In this document: piece after piece, positions 7,736 through 16,356 of the stretch
How positions within the stretch are numbered: the stretch's first letter is position 1
Layout: each line of letters starts with the position of its first letter
Assembly (NCBI GenBank): GCA_003427395.1
Contig: BFEA01000093.1
Coordinates: forward strand, 2,171,379 to 2,194,115
Direction of reading: 5' to 3'
Length of the DNA: 22,737 nt
Source of the DNA: Chara braunii
Lineage: Eukaryota; Streptophyta; Charophyceae; Charales; Characeae
The notes under the pieces: model-generated
Told to the model about the DNA's origin: nothing
The model's input: the letters and a program-made list of their open reading frames with translations, nothing else
The model's database searches: none
Translations under genes and position numbers: made by a program

Positions 7736-8370
7736 CTTCAGCACGCGAAGTCGCATTCTTACGGATGACATTATTTCGGAGATGGTTCAGCCATTCGACG
7801 AGGAGTTTCTCTCGGAGACGAACGATACCGATAGGTCACCAACAAGTCCAGGTGAGAGGTGCATGGAGAGGACTGGGGGTAGAAGAGGAGGACAAGGAGA
7901 ATGTAGCGACTCTAATGTTCTCCATCGTCGGGGATCATCCGGGTACTTCAGGTACGACAAAGCCAGGTCTTATGCAAGAATGTCAAGTCGAACCTATTCG
8001 GATGCTCACTCCGATGGACTTCACAAGGATCCACCTGAACCTGAAGAAGCCCAGAGTTCCCCAATGCCACAGAGGCGAGCTGGGGAAGAAGCGCTTGTCT
8101 CCTCCTCCAGCAATTGTATGCATGAATTGAGGATAGAAGAAAGTGGCGACGGTGGAAGAAACATCGATGAGGGCTCAGCAACGAAGGTCGCTGATGTTGG
8201 AGCGGGGAAGGTGTGCGAAGCTAAGCAAGATCCTGGCGATATTTTATCGCCGCAGTTCTCATATCGACAGTCTATGAATTCGTCATCGGATGTGCGTGAA
8301 TATTGGCAACATGGCAGAGTAATGAGGCAGACTTCTCAGAATGGAGCTGCAGAGGAAATGTCCCAACGAG
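7736..8370 (+). CDS. Probable TRPML-like channel exon, hydrophilic C-terminal tail
   Basis: A long open frame runs through this stretch, from a stop at 7671 to 8498. Acceptor TGCAG at 7731-7735 fits the phase left by the S6 exon (AT + C = Ile), giving FSTRSRILTDDIISEMVQPF after the junction. The protein is polar, rich in Ser, Glu, Arg and Gly, has no hydrophobic helix, and looks like a disordered cytosolic tail. A donor GTAATT at 8371 is proposed because the frame quickly meets a stop at 8496 and composition changes; an earlier donor GTGAGA at 7852 gives the same phase. Either end leaves one base (G), which fits GA at 10224 or at 12471. An alternative acceptor at 7622 reads into a stop in either frame tested. 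Confidence 0.6.
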
Positions 8371-9235
8371 GTAATTTGTTTTCTTTGTCTTGGCAGCCAA
8401 AACCAAGGCTGAGTGAGAGGAATGGGCCAAGCCGGTTTTCACTGTGTTTTTTGAAAAAGGGTAGACACTTGAAAGGGAAAAAAGGACTGAAGCTATGAAT
8501 GGGCATACCCAGGAGTCAATCCTCCGCTCCCCTAAAGGGAGTAGTAAATGCTGTTGGGGGTCCGCAATGAGAGGGAGTGTGCAGTAGGTAATAGGTATGC
8601 AATACTATGCTTGTATTTCCCGACTTGCCGGTGCAATAGGAACCGGATGGAGCCTGGACCATGAGGCCCATGATGAGGGTGAAAAAAATAAAATGTTATG
8701 TTCTCGCCAATCCAAACTGATGCGTGCGCTGCACGAGTCGTCAATTCAACACCCAAAGTCCCGCACACAAGATGCAAATCCACACGATGTGAGACTGCAG
8801 TGGAGATTGTTTGAAATGTCAAAAGTTTTGTAGGCTTAGAGTGTCATGTAGTGACATGGCGGCAATGGCCGCCAGCCTGCCACAAACCAACACAAGGGAA
8901 CTCTCTTTCTTGCTCTCATGTCCTCTCTTCCCTCGTACCTTTCTTTACCTCGCTGAATGTCTTTTCTCGCCCACTTCCTCTCTCTTGCTCTCCTTCTCCT
9001 TCTTTCTCAAGCTCTGGCGTCAGGCGTCGTTGACTACCCTACTGTGACCGCTCTCAGCCTCATTCGATGTATAGTCAACGGAGATCCATATACCTCCGTC
9101 AACTGCTGCCACTATTCCCCTGTAAATCTAGCATCTGTATCACTAACATCGGCCAAAGGATGCCGATTATCGTTGACCCAATGTGCAAAGAACTCCGGAA
9201 TTAGTAATTACCATATTTGACTTTCCTTTGGCTGG
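8371..9235. other. Intron sequence, pyrimidine-rich
   Basis: This would be the start of a 4.1-kb intron if 12471 is the next exon. An ATG frame at 8957-9220 (plus, 87 codons) begins with MSFLAHFLSLALLLLLSQAL, which looks like a signal peptide, and goes on with seven Cys residues. The leader comes from a C/T-rich tract that gives Leu/Ser by composition, so I treat it as doubtful. No other gene is recognised. Confidence 0.35.
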
Positions 9236-9632
9236 TAATGAAACGGGGGAAAAGTTGTGTCGCGCCCCTGAAAGTTGAATTTCTTTGCATCGCACGGCTC
9301 CGACAGCTGACGACTTACCCTGTCGCGCCCCTCTAACAACAAGTCAAGTTTGCGATAAACCCCTGGTGGTTGGGCCCAAAATATGTTTGTTATGCCCCCA
9401 CAGGTACTGTTTCTAACTTTTAGTATGCCCCTACCGGAACAGGGAGAGGCGGATTTCGCCGGCAGCGATTTTTGTGGGACTGGCGGTCCAGAAAGGGCGT
9501 CCCGAAAAGTTGCACCGCCTGCTGACAGGGGCCTGGAGAAAGGTTTAGCGGGCCATCAGAGGGGCGCGACGCAAATAAATTCAACTTTTTTGAGGAGGCG
9601 CGACACAAATTTTTAATTTTTCCATTATTTAA
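9236..9632. mobile_element. Foldback element with reiterated GTCGCGCCCCT word
   Basis: The left arm GTTGTGTCGCGCCCCT...GTTGAATTTCTTTGC (9254-9290) matches the reverse complement of the right arm (9559-9620: TTGTGTCGCGCC...GTTGAATTTATTTGCGTCGC). The word GTCGCGCCCC also occurs internally at about 9322 in direct orientation and at about 9560-9572 in inverse orientation. TAATG lies at both outer edges. It is about 400 bp and non-coding, and open frames inside it are incidental. Confidence 0.7.
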
Positions 9633-10223
9633 TTATTATGTATATTTGCGGCATCTACTATAACCATCACTTGACTGTTCCCACTTCGACTTTTCGCGTT
9701 TGTAACTTCGTATCCATGAAGTCAGCGGACACTGACTGACTCTGCGGGTCTTGAGGGAGTAGGAGGCAATGGTTTCGGCAAGTCTTGTTTCTCTGACATA
9801 CACCCTTGGGTGTACCTAATGCGATCAGATTACCAGTCATCATCGCCAATTGACTTGCATCAGCCGTTACTGCGAACAGTAGGGAAGGGTCTGTCTGCTA
9901 TATTCAGGACGGGATACTCTATCAAAAAATGCCTGCTTCAATTTACAAAATGTGGAGGTACAGCCCTTGTTTAGTCGCCACATTGTTTCTTTCTTCATCA
10001 GTTTCATAAGGGTGTTCTGATCGTGCGAAATTACGCACGAACTGAGGCTATTGTGCGTACAATGCCATTAATGTGTCTCCTCGCGTACAATTACAACCCC
10101 TGTACTGTTTCTGATTTTGGGGACATTGTCCACGGGATAGAAGCGGAGCACCGTCCTGTTTGCCTGGAGGATGACAGCATTACGCCTGGTGTGAACATGA
10201 AGTATTGTCAATGGCATTTACAG
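9633..10223. other. Intron sequence without recognised features
   Basis: I see no repeat or conserved protein. From about 10023 a plus-strand frame stays open and reads a plausible but unrecognised peptide (NYNPCTVSDFGDIVHGIEAE) until about 10220, where a different frame becomes the protein-like one (next entry). This may be a frameshift, an intron edge at TTTACAG (10217-10223), or chance. Confidence 0.35.
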
Positions 10224-10474
10224 GAAGAGCACCGCAAAACCAGCCCACTCTGCAGAACTATGTACCTGACGTGGATCCAAATATTTGTGCGTACATCCTG
10301 CATTGCCCAGGTCATTTTAGTGCTTTTACCTTCTCACCGAAGTTTTTGGAAAACCCATGGACCTTGTGGGATAATAATGGCGACAGAGTGCACTCGGTGG
10401 GTGATATTACCTCTTACTATCACCTACTGGCAAAGTCCCAATCGGTCTGGCAGTCGACCAGGAACAGTGTTTAG
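10224..10474 (+). CDS. Protein-like open frame, possible terminal exon or gene fragment
   Basis: After TTTACAG the frame reads GRAPQNQPTLQNYVPDVDPN, then ICAYILHCPGHFSAFTF, and later PWTLWDNNGDRVHSVGDITS, ending at TAG (10472-10474). Composition and spacing look like real protein. The GHFSAF ... WTLWDNN pattern recalls the His box and Asp/Asn box near the end of papain-fold ubiquitin-type peptidases, but this is a faint resemblance and no catalytic Cys region is visible. It lies on the same strand as the channel exons, and the first two bases (GA) fit their one-base overhang. It could therefore be an alternative last exon, an inner exon if a donor at 10310 (CCAG/GTCATT) is used, or an unrelated fragment. 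Confidence 0.35.
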
Positions 10475-11274
10475 ATGCTCGAATCTGGCCAACCCTCCCT
10501 CCTTCCTCCCTCCACCCCCCCCCCCCCCCGCGCCCCCTCTACCTGGCCAGGCTGCATCTCTTGCCTTTGCAGATCAGACAGATTCGACCACTGATGGTGA
10601 GGGGCCCCCTTCAGAGGATGGTGGCTCTGCATGTAGCATCCAATGGGCTCCTACACGGGCCGTTTTTAGGCCCGTCCTTTCTTCTACTCTCCGCCCCCAG
10701 GCCACACAGCCTTCTTTATCTTACTAGTAAAAACAGGATACTTCTGATCCTGGCTCCTTTTCCATTCCGGGGAGCGTCAGTCCGTTTTCTATTCCCCTGG
10801 CAAGTCATGAAATTACACTCACTGAACATTCACTGAAGAGTCTGAACTCACTCACGCGTCCTTCCATCGGCCGAAGGATCCCTAGAGTCCTAGACAGCAT
10901 TCATTATTTATTACTCTATTAAAAGTCTATTTCCCTTATAGAGGATCGACTGCCAGCTTGCCTTTCTCAAATTCTCATTAGATTCCTCGCAGACTCGGTA
11001 ACTGAGCGTGTAAGCTACTAGACACGAGCACCTCCCCTCGAATCTATGAAAGGTTTGAAAGATCGTCTCTTCCCCCCTTCTCTTCTTTGCCCGGGCCTCA
11101 ATCATTTGTAATGTTGTGCCCTTCTTACCGATGCACGATTCAACTTTCCGCTTTTGTTCCGTTGTTTGACATAATACTGCTTTGCCTGGCTTCTTTGCAA
11201 TTTGCTGCGCAGCATGGAATCATGTCATATCATTTATAGACTTTTATTAAGTTTTATACAAATTTATAGCATAC
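10475..11274. other. Intron sequence with a C-rich tract
   Basis: A C run of about 16 bases lies at about 10515-10530. The 10023 frame stays open to 10727 with a Pro/Ser/Asp-rich reading, but no family is recognised. The rest shows nothing I can assign. Confidence 0.35.
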
Positions 11275-11990
11275 TTGCAACCGCACAAGCCGCACATTCG
11301 TGCGGAGTTCCGTGCGGGGGGTGCCTGTGCGGAATCGTGCAGGTTTTTTATTTTTATTATTATTTTAATATATTATTTTATCTTTTTTTGGGAGAGGGAA
11401 CGGGGGGGCGCATGACAGGAAGATGGGGATATGGCGAGGAGAGGGGGATATGGAAAGGAGGACGAGGATGTGGACGATGAGGACGACGAGGATAGCGAGG
11501 ACGATGAGGAGGAGGAGTCGAGATGGGGGAGGAGAAGAGATGGACGGAGGGAAAAGAGGAAGGGCAGGAGGAGGAGGAGGAGACATGGACGGCGAGGAAG
11601 GGGAGGACACGAGGAAGGGAAGGAGACGAGGAGGCATGGAAGATGAGAAAGTGCGAGGAGGAGGAGGAGAAGGAGGATTGAGGAAGGGCAGGAGGAGGAT
11701 GAACCGGAGGAGGAGGAGGAGGAGGAGACGAAAAGGAGAAGGGAGGAGACATGGAGGATGAGGAAGGGGAGGAGGAGCAAGGTGAGGCAGTACTCCTGTA
11801 ATTTTTTTTTTCATCTCGCTTACAATTTTGGCGGGGGGGCTCAAATGCACCGTTTCGACCCAGGCCTTTTTTTCTTTTTCTGAGGGGGGTGACGGGTCGT
11901 TCTCCGCACACGTCGTGCGTGCGCCGCATGGGATCGGTTTGGCGCGTGCGCCGCACGTAGGGAACCGCCCGCACGACGTGCGCTTGCATG
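11275..11990. mobile_element. Foldback-like element with GTGCGG-type ends and a purine-rich middle
   Basis: Both ends are GC-rich arrays of one word in both orientations. The left has CCGCAC/GTGCGG repeats at 11281-11342, and the right has GTGCGCCGCA/CGCACGACGTGCG at 11905-11985. Inside are an A/T-rich strip (11343-11390) and then about 400 bases of G/A-rich sequence (about 11395-11785) built of GGA, GAG and GAC words. The purine tract opens long frames of Arg/Gly/Glu or, on the other strand, Pro/Ser/Leu; these are compositional and not genes. Confidence 0.5.
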
Positions 11991-12377
11991 TATGATTTAT
12001 AGTATTTACTATATTAATATTTAATATTTTATACATGATTCTCCAATCATTTGCGTGTACTTGAACGCAAACTATACAGAACGTAATTCATGTTGTTGTT
12101 TCAAGAACTCTGACAGCAGAAAGCCTCTTGAGAGAAGTCTTATTCAAAATTCAAATCCATCGGTATTTGTTTTGTATCTTTTGAATCGTTTGATTCATCC
12201 TGCATGAGTTCGTTGTTCATATAATAATTACTTCATAACTTCCTAGTCCATTTCTCCATTTGAAAAAACTTCAAAAAAGTTGTGAAGACACCAAAAAAAA
12301 AATCAGTCAGCCTAGCCCACAATTCGATGACCAATAAAAAAAACTGGTTTGTTTTTTGTTAATTGATAATAAAAGCA
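11991..12377. other. A/T-rich intron sequence
   Basis: There is no gene. A small A/T-rich dyad (TAATATTTAATATTTTATA) lies near 12015-12032. The rest is unremarkable A/T-rich intron. Confidence 0.4.

Positions 12378-12408
<31 letters not shown>
12378..12408 (+). repeat. 31-nt G homopolymer
   Basis: An uninterrupted run of 31 G is followed by CGGG. It lies 62 bases upstream of the 3' splice site of the exon at 12471, on the sense strand. Long G runs form stacked quadruplexes in DNA and RNA, and the length may be affected by sequencing error. Confidence 0.85.
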
Positions 12409-12470
12409 CGGGCATGGCATGCCTCAGCTCGTCCAGTTGTGTTGATCTTATGCTTGTCTTTGCTGCTCAG

Positions 12471-12637
12471 GATGGAACGTGAACGTGAATGACCTTTGCA
12501 ATGAGAATGGGACGTACTGGAATGAAATGGATAAGGAATGCGCCAAGTGGTTGACGAGAGTTCTCCAATCACAGGAGATGATACTAGAAAGACATGGCTG
12601 CAACTTCCCGGTGGAGCAAATTCTGACAAAGTTTGAA
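12471..12637 (+). CDS. Coding exon, probably the next exon of the channel gene
   Basis: The acceptor TTTGCTGCTCAG (12459-12470) follows a pyrimidine-rich tract and the donor is a consensus GTAAGT at 12638. Between them the frame reads WNVNVNDLCNENGTYWNEMD, then KECAKWLTRVLQSQEMILER and HGCNFPVEQILTKFE, a mostly helical, charged segment with no known domain that I recognise. GA at its start completes a codon with the single base left by the exon ending at 8370, so the phase fits the channel gene. It ends on a codon boundary. It could instead belong to another gene on this strand. The next exon would lie beyond the retrotransposon or outside the window. Confidence 0.6.
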
Positions 12638-12682
12638 GTAAGTGGTAGCATCTCACTCGCCAATTGCCCTAGCGCAGGTGAT

Positions 12683-12727
12683 ACAAGGGGAATGAAAATA
12701 TCATGAAATAAGGAAAATGCGCCAAGT
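12683..12727. repeat. Partial repeat of the foldback arm fused to a copy of exon sequence
   Basis: ACAAGGGGAATGAAAATATCATGAAAT (12683-12708, split here only for description) resembles the foldback-arm segment CCAAGGGAATGAACATCATG at 12748-12767. It is followed directly by ATAAGGAAAATGCGCCAAGTGG, nearly the same as ATAAGGAATGCGCCAAGTGG inside the exon at 12531-12550. So a piece of arm and a piece of the neighbouring exon lie side by side just before the foldback element. Confidence 0.6.
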
Positions 12728-12976
12728 GGGTTTTACCCGACCTTGGTACCAAGGGAATGAACATCATGAAATGCTACCACTTTTTTTTTTTCTTTTTTTT
12801 TTCCCGAGGATGATTTGATTTCATGAAATACAGAGCGTTGTTCAAATCCAGATGAACCTAGATGAAGGACATGAAATAATCCCGGGGGAAGAAAAAAGAA
12901 AAAAGTGGTAGGCAGTACTAGGCACTGGTAGCATTTCATGATGTTTATTACCTTGGTACCAAGGTTAGGTAAAACC
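12728..12976. mobile_element. Foldback element with about 100-bp inverted arms
   Basis: The left arm from GGTTTTACCCGACCTTGG and the reverse complement of the right arm from GGTTTTACCTAACCTTGG match through AACATCATGAAATGCTACCA and on to a T/C-rich stretch. Each arm contains the 14-base perfect palindrome CCTTGGTACCAAGG. It is non-coding, and immediately follows the exon ending at 12637. Confidence 0.8.
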
Positions 12977-13084
12977 ATCAAAGACTGCAACAGGTTACGT
13001 ATACATTATTCCGGGAGTGATGAGTTAACCCGGCCGGCGTACCCATATGCTGGAAAATTTTGTGTGACTGTCTGACATTTATAT

Positions 13085-13400
13085 ATACAGGGTAACCGGC
13101 ATTCGCGACGGGCCGAACGCCCGAACCCGAACGCCCAAACGTACAGGACCCTGAGGAGATGCGTTCGGCTGTTCGGGCCGAGTTTGGACAAAACAAAAGA
13201 AAAAAAAGAAAAATCCAAAAAATCTGAAAAAAAAATGTTATGAAGAAAAATAAAATAAACAAAATTTTCCTGAGCATTACAACGAAATTCCTTACCAACT
13301 GTGAAATAAAAAGAGAATACGAAAAATGAATATTGATAATAAAAATAAGGAAAAATCAATTGAGAATTTGAGAATTAAAATTAGTGGGTGTGTGAGCACG
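13085..13400 (+). mobile_element. Second copy of the A-rich-core element family
   Basis: It begins with a GC-rich part built of GCCGAAC/CCCGAAC words, with their inverse GTTCGG...GTTCGGGCC at about 13163-13180. The A-rich core (AAAACAAAAGAAAAAAAAG..., AATGTTATGAAGAA, ACAACGAAATTCCTTACCA) aligns with the element at 5364-5690. The terminal GC word is different in the two copies. The right end is not clearly defined. Confidence 0.55.
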
Positions 13401-13471
13401 TTTTCGACATTGCCATGAGGGGCGATTTTTCTTTTATAATGCGTACTGTATTATGTGAAGTATATATATAG

Positions 13472-13522
13472 CCTCCTGATGAGTCGGTGAAACTCCGACG
13501 AAACAGTTTGTTACAGCCCCTC
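13472..13522 (+). ncRNA. Hammerhead-ribozyme-like core, copy 2
   Basis: CTGATGA (13476-13482), a perfect 5-bp stem II GTCGG/CCGAC around TGAAACT (13483-13499), GAAAC (13500-13504), then a 3-bp mini stem III ACA-GTT-TGT with U as the cleavage-site base (13503-13512). All invariant core bases of a type I hammerhead are present. Stem I is the weak point: the bases next to CTGATGA do not pair with those after 13512. The only complementary strand for GCCCCTC (13516-13522) is GAGGGGC at 13417-13423, about 50 bases away from the core. An alternative type III fold (ACTGTA at 13445-13450 with ACAGT) also lacks stem I next to the core. Activity is therefore uncertain. Confidence 0.5.
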
Positions 13523-13580
13523 GTTTGTTGTCCACTTCTCTCTCTCTGCCTACGGTTTACCGGGGAGTTCTGTTTGTGAC

Positions 13581-13600
13581 GATATATATATATATATATA
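13581..13600. repeat. TA microsatellite at the left border of the retrotransposon
   Basis: Alternating A and T end exactly where the left LTR begins. A matching but longer TA run lies at the other border (22521-22619), so the element probably inserted into a TA microsatellite. This hides any target-site duplication. Confidence 0.85.
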
Positions 13601-14866
13601 TGTTATGATTCTGGTTATCTGTTCTCTAGAGACCAACACCCACTCACATAGACTCCCAAGTATGCCCATACATACATAGAAGGAAGGGGAGAGGATAGGA
13701 TTACCACACCGCACAGGGAGAGATAAACACATCGGAAGACTTGACCATGCGATATGACAGGGTATATTGAAAGTGCAATTCACTCCACTCAATTCTCACA
13801 ACCAGTCATAAGGAAAGTCGAGTAGATCACATCCAGAAGAACAATGAAGCAAAGATAGTTCACACCCAGTATCAACACTGTTTATTACACCCAGAGTCTC
13901 GAATTGTCAGGATAACCCCAAAACTATGGTGCGCTGCTCATTTCTGAGCAGCGCTTCACTTCCCAACCCTTAGTAACCGCCAACTACACCCCTAAGTCCC
14001 TGAAACATCAAGCACCACCCAGATACTGCCTCCAGAGGGAAACGCCACCCTGAAACAGGCCTCTGAGGCCAAGCGCCACTCAGAGGATGAAGAAGAAGAC
14101 CAGCGCGACAGTGCCTGATGATGATGAAGTGCCAATTGACTTCCCGGGTGGAAGTCTGAAGCCATGTCACCTCCCCTGACAAGATGATCTCTGAAGAAGA
14201 AGCTGCAGATATGGCTGCAGCGTCACACACCCTGTAACCCTACTGCGGAGGAGGGTTCAGCAGGGCACCACTTCTCTCGCCTCCAGCAGACCTCGAATAG
14301 CCCAGACCTCTGTTCAGCCCCACGTGCTGACAGAGTGCAGTGCAGGTCCCAGCTAAGGCTGGCGCTCCGAAGGTCTGGCTATGTCTGTCTCCTTCAACGC
14401 TGAGTCGTTACCACTTCCAGTTCACGTGTTGCGCAGCCGCGATGTACTCGGTACCAACTGCCAAAAGCCCTGACCCGATGTGCCCATCCTGTCTATAGTC
14501 TACTCTAGCCTAGATTCGACCTAGACCGGACTGACTGACCAACCGGTACCGTATCAGTTTCTGCCTCTCGGCCTCTACCTTACCTGGCTATAGGCTATAG
14601 GACCGCCTATCAGCATAGGCCTGTAGGGCCTGTCTGTCCTAGGGGTAGTCCGGGCCTGCTAATCACAGTTAGGGTAGCTATAGGAAATTCCAATTAGTAC
14701 GGGCCTATATTTTCCTGAATTTGCAGATATGTCCCTCTAGAATTTTCCTCACAGATGGGTCTCTCGGTTAGCCCTCAACCAAACAAAATTACGAATCTAG
14801 CCTACATATGGTAAAGCCTCGACCAGAGAGAGGCTACAGGCAACCAGAAACCAGCAAGTCATTGAA
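13601..14866 (-). repeat. Left LTR (3' LTR of the minus-strand element)
   Basis: It starts TGTTATGATTCTGG at 13601 and is repeated from 21391. The inner boundary is either ...AAGTCA (14861) or ...CATTGAA (14866). The outer copy ends CATTGCA, so the longer form with one substitution is preferred. It contains a 134-base segment absent from the other LTR (between CTCTAG near 14509 and CCTAGGGGTAG near 14640), bounded by CTAG on both sides. It also holds a perfect hairpin at 13931-13954. Confidence 0.9.
13931..13954. promoter_or_regulatory. Conserved LTR hairpin, left copy
   Basis: GCGCTGCTCA, loop TTTC, TGAGCAGCGC: a perfect 10-bp stem. The right LTR keeps the hairpin at 21721-21744 with one compensatory base-pair change (G-C to A-T) and the loop in reverse complement (GAAA). 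This suggests a structure kept in the LTR; its role (terminator, packaging or polyadenylation element) is unknown. Confidence 0.6.
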
Positions 14867-14892
14867 GACCTACCCTCCCCCGGAGCGAGGAC
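14867..14892 (-). promoter_or_regulatory. Polypurine tract next to the 3' LTR
   Basis: On the minus strand GGGGGAGGGTAGG runs up to within a few bases of the LTR start. This is the usual place for the primer of plus-strand DNA synthesis. It is interrupted by TCTT before the LTR, depending on which LTR boundary is right. Confidence 0.6.
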
Positions 14893-14899
14893 CTTCGAG

Positions 14900-15322
14900 C
14901 TAGGGGCATAGACGTGCAGAGCGTCCAAGGGGTTTTCCCTTCTGCGCTGCCTCATATTTGAGGACAACTGACTTTGCAGTTTTCAGAAGTTCCTTGCGAG
15001 TAAACCAGGGATCTTCAGTATGTGGTTGGTAGGAGAACTTCACAAGGTACTCCTTATCTAGTCCTATACCTGTCTCATCCTCAATTGATTCCACTTCATA
15101 CCCCTTGCCAGGGATCGATGGACCGAATTGAGGAGGACTGTTAGGAAATGCATCAGCTGACGTAAATGGCAACAACTTAGATGCATGAAAGACAGGGTAG
15201 GTTTGTAGATGCAGAGGGACATCCACTGTATAGGATGGTCCAAAAGGATCAGCGCCCACTGTATATAAGACCTGCCATGGACCCATGTATCGTGGCAACA
15301 ACTTTGGCGAAATGTTTTCCTC
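14900..15322 (-). pseudogene. Integrase C-terminal region with GPY/F module and chromodomain
   Basis: The frame from 15301 reads LPRYMGPWQVLYTVG and SYTVDVPLHL, the GPY/F module of Ty3/gypsy integrases that follows the catalytic core, then VFHASKLLPF. Residues about 68-120 (14942-15100) form a chromodomain: YEVESIEDE, EYLVKFSYQPHTEDPWF, ELLKTAKSVV. Chromodomains steer chromovirus integration to marked chromatin. The usual LVKW reads LVKF here, a change at an aromatic-cage position. The frame ends at 14900, just before the purine tract, so it is the true C-terminus. A frameshift near 15310-15325 separates it from the integrase core. Confidence 0.85.
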
Positions 15323-16312
15323 TCACGACAACTCAGAACTGAGTACCCACGCCCAGTCACCTGTGCGAATAGTAGAAGGACGTTTGTGCCGATTAACCTG
15401 CTGAATCATAGCCTTTTGGGCTTTAAGCAGGTTGGCACGGGCGCGCTCTATGTCCACACGGTAACGCCTGGTGAACTCTGCAGTCCCGGGTGTCAACGTA
15501 GGGGTAGCTTTATCGATGATGTCATCGAGAGGCTGTCGTGGTTCACGACCCCAGTGCAACCAATAGGGTGTAAAGCCAGTAGAGGAGTGTACAAAAGTGT
15601 TGTACACAAGTTGTGCACGACCGAGATGGAGATCCCAGTCCTGCTGATCTGGACTGATCACAGGACGCAGCAACTGAAATAAAATTTGGTTCATCACTTC
15701 AGCCTGACCCTTGGCTTCGGGATGACGACCATGTCATGTCCAGTCTAGAATGAAGGTAATCCCTGCAGTTGGATTGCCATTCATTGCTGCAGAATCTAGG
15801 ATCTCGGTCACTGACAATGGAGATGGGTGGTCCATGATGTGTAACCCACCTGTCAGCAAAAGCTGCCTAGACAGCAGGCACACGTGCTTCAGCTGGTAAG
15901 GGGATGAACTCTGCGTATTTGGAAAACCGATTCACGTATACCATGACCTGACGCATACCACGAGGTGTGGTCCTACCCAGATCAGTAAAGTCAATAGACA
16001 CTGACTGTGCAGGAGCATCAGGGATGGGTAGTGGTTTGAGTAGGCCTAGGGGAGGTCGGGGTACCACCTTATTCCTTTGGCATAACTCACAGGTTTCCAC
16101 ATAATGCAGCATGTCGCTTCTCATCTCCTTCCAGAAGAAGTGATGCGACAGGGCTGCATACGATTTGAGGGACACTCTGACATCAGAAGTGTCCTCAACT
16201 TGCGGTCTTGGGGAATGCATAGGCGTTCCTCACCTCTGTTGCATGTGTACAACAGATCTGAAACCAGAGTATATTCGGGTTCAGAGGCAGGATAATCCTG
16301 AAGATTCTTCAC
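15323..16312 (-). pseudogene. Integrase core, broken
   Basis: The enzyme joins the DNA copy to the host chromosome. In order on the minus strand: a zinc-binding region with HHFFWKEM and CELCQRNK (16150-16080), a D-containing segment SVSIDFTDLGRTTP with YVNRFSKYAEFIP (about 16000-15900), SDRDPRF (about 15815-15795), and a GQAEVMNQ segment with the catalytic Glu near 15695. Then QDWDLHLGRAQLVYN and STGFTPYWLHWGREP follow, the usual tail of the catalytic domain. The three acidic residues are visible, but stops near 15866 and frame changes around 15700-15740 break the reading. Confidence 0.85.
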
Positions 16313-16356
16313 TATTGGCCCAAAAATCGCATCCTGGGGCAGCAGACAAGCAATGG

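Noticed and set aside
8957-9220. 87-codon frame with a signal-peptide-like start and seven Cys
   Set aside because: The leader is encoded by a C/T-rich tract that gives Leu/Ser by composition. With no homologue recognised it is too weak to call as a gene.
9990-10010. TCATCAGTTTC, reverse complement resembling CTGATGA next to GAAAC
   Set aside because: On the minus strand GAAAC precedes CTGATGA, and there is no stem II between them, so it is not a hammerhead.
11365-12036. 223-codon minus-strand frame and several 100-200-codon overlapping frames
   Set aside because: They are Pro/Ser/Leu or Arg/Gly/Glu repeats from the purine-rich tract, with no domain.
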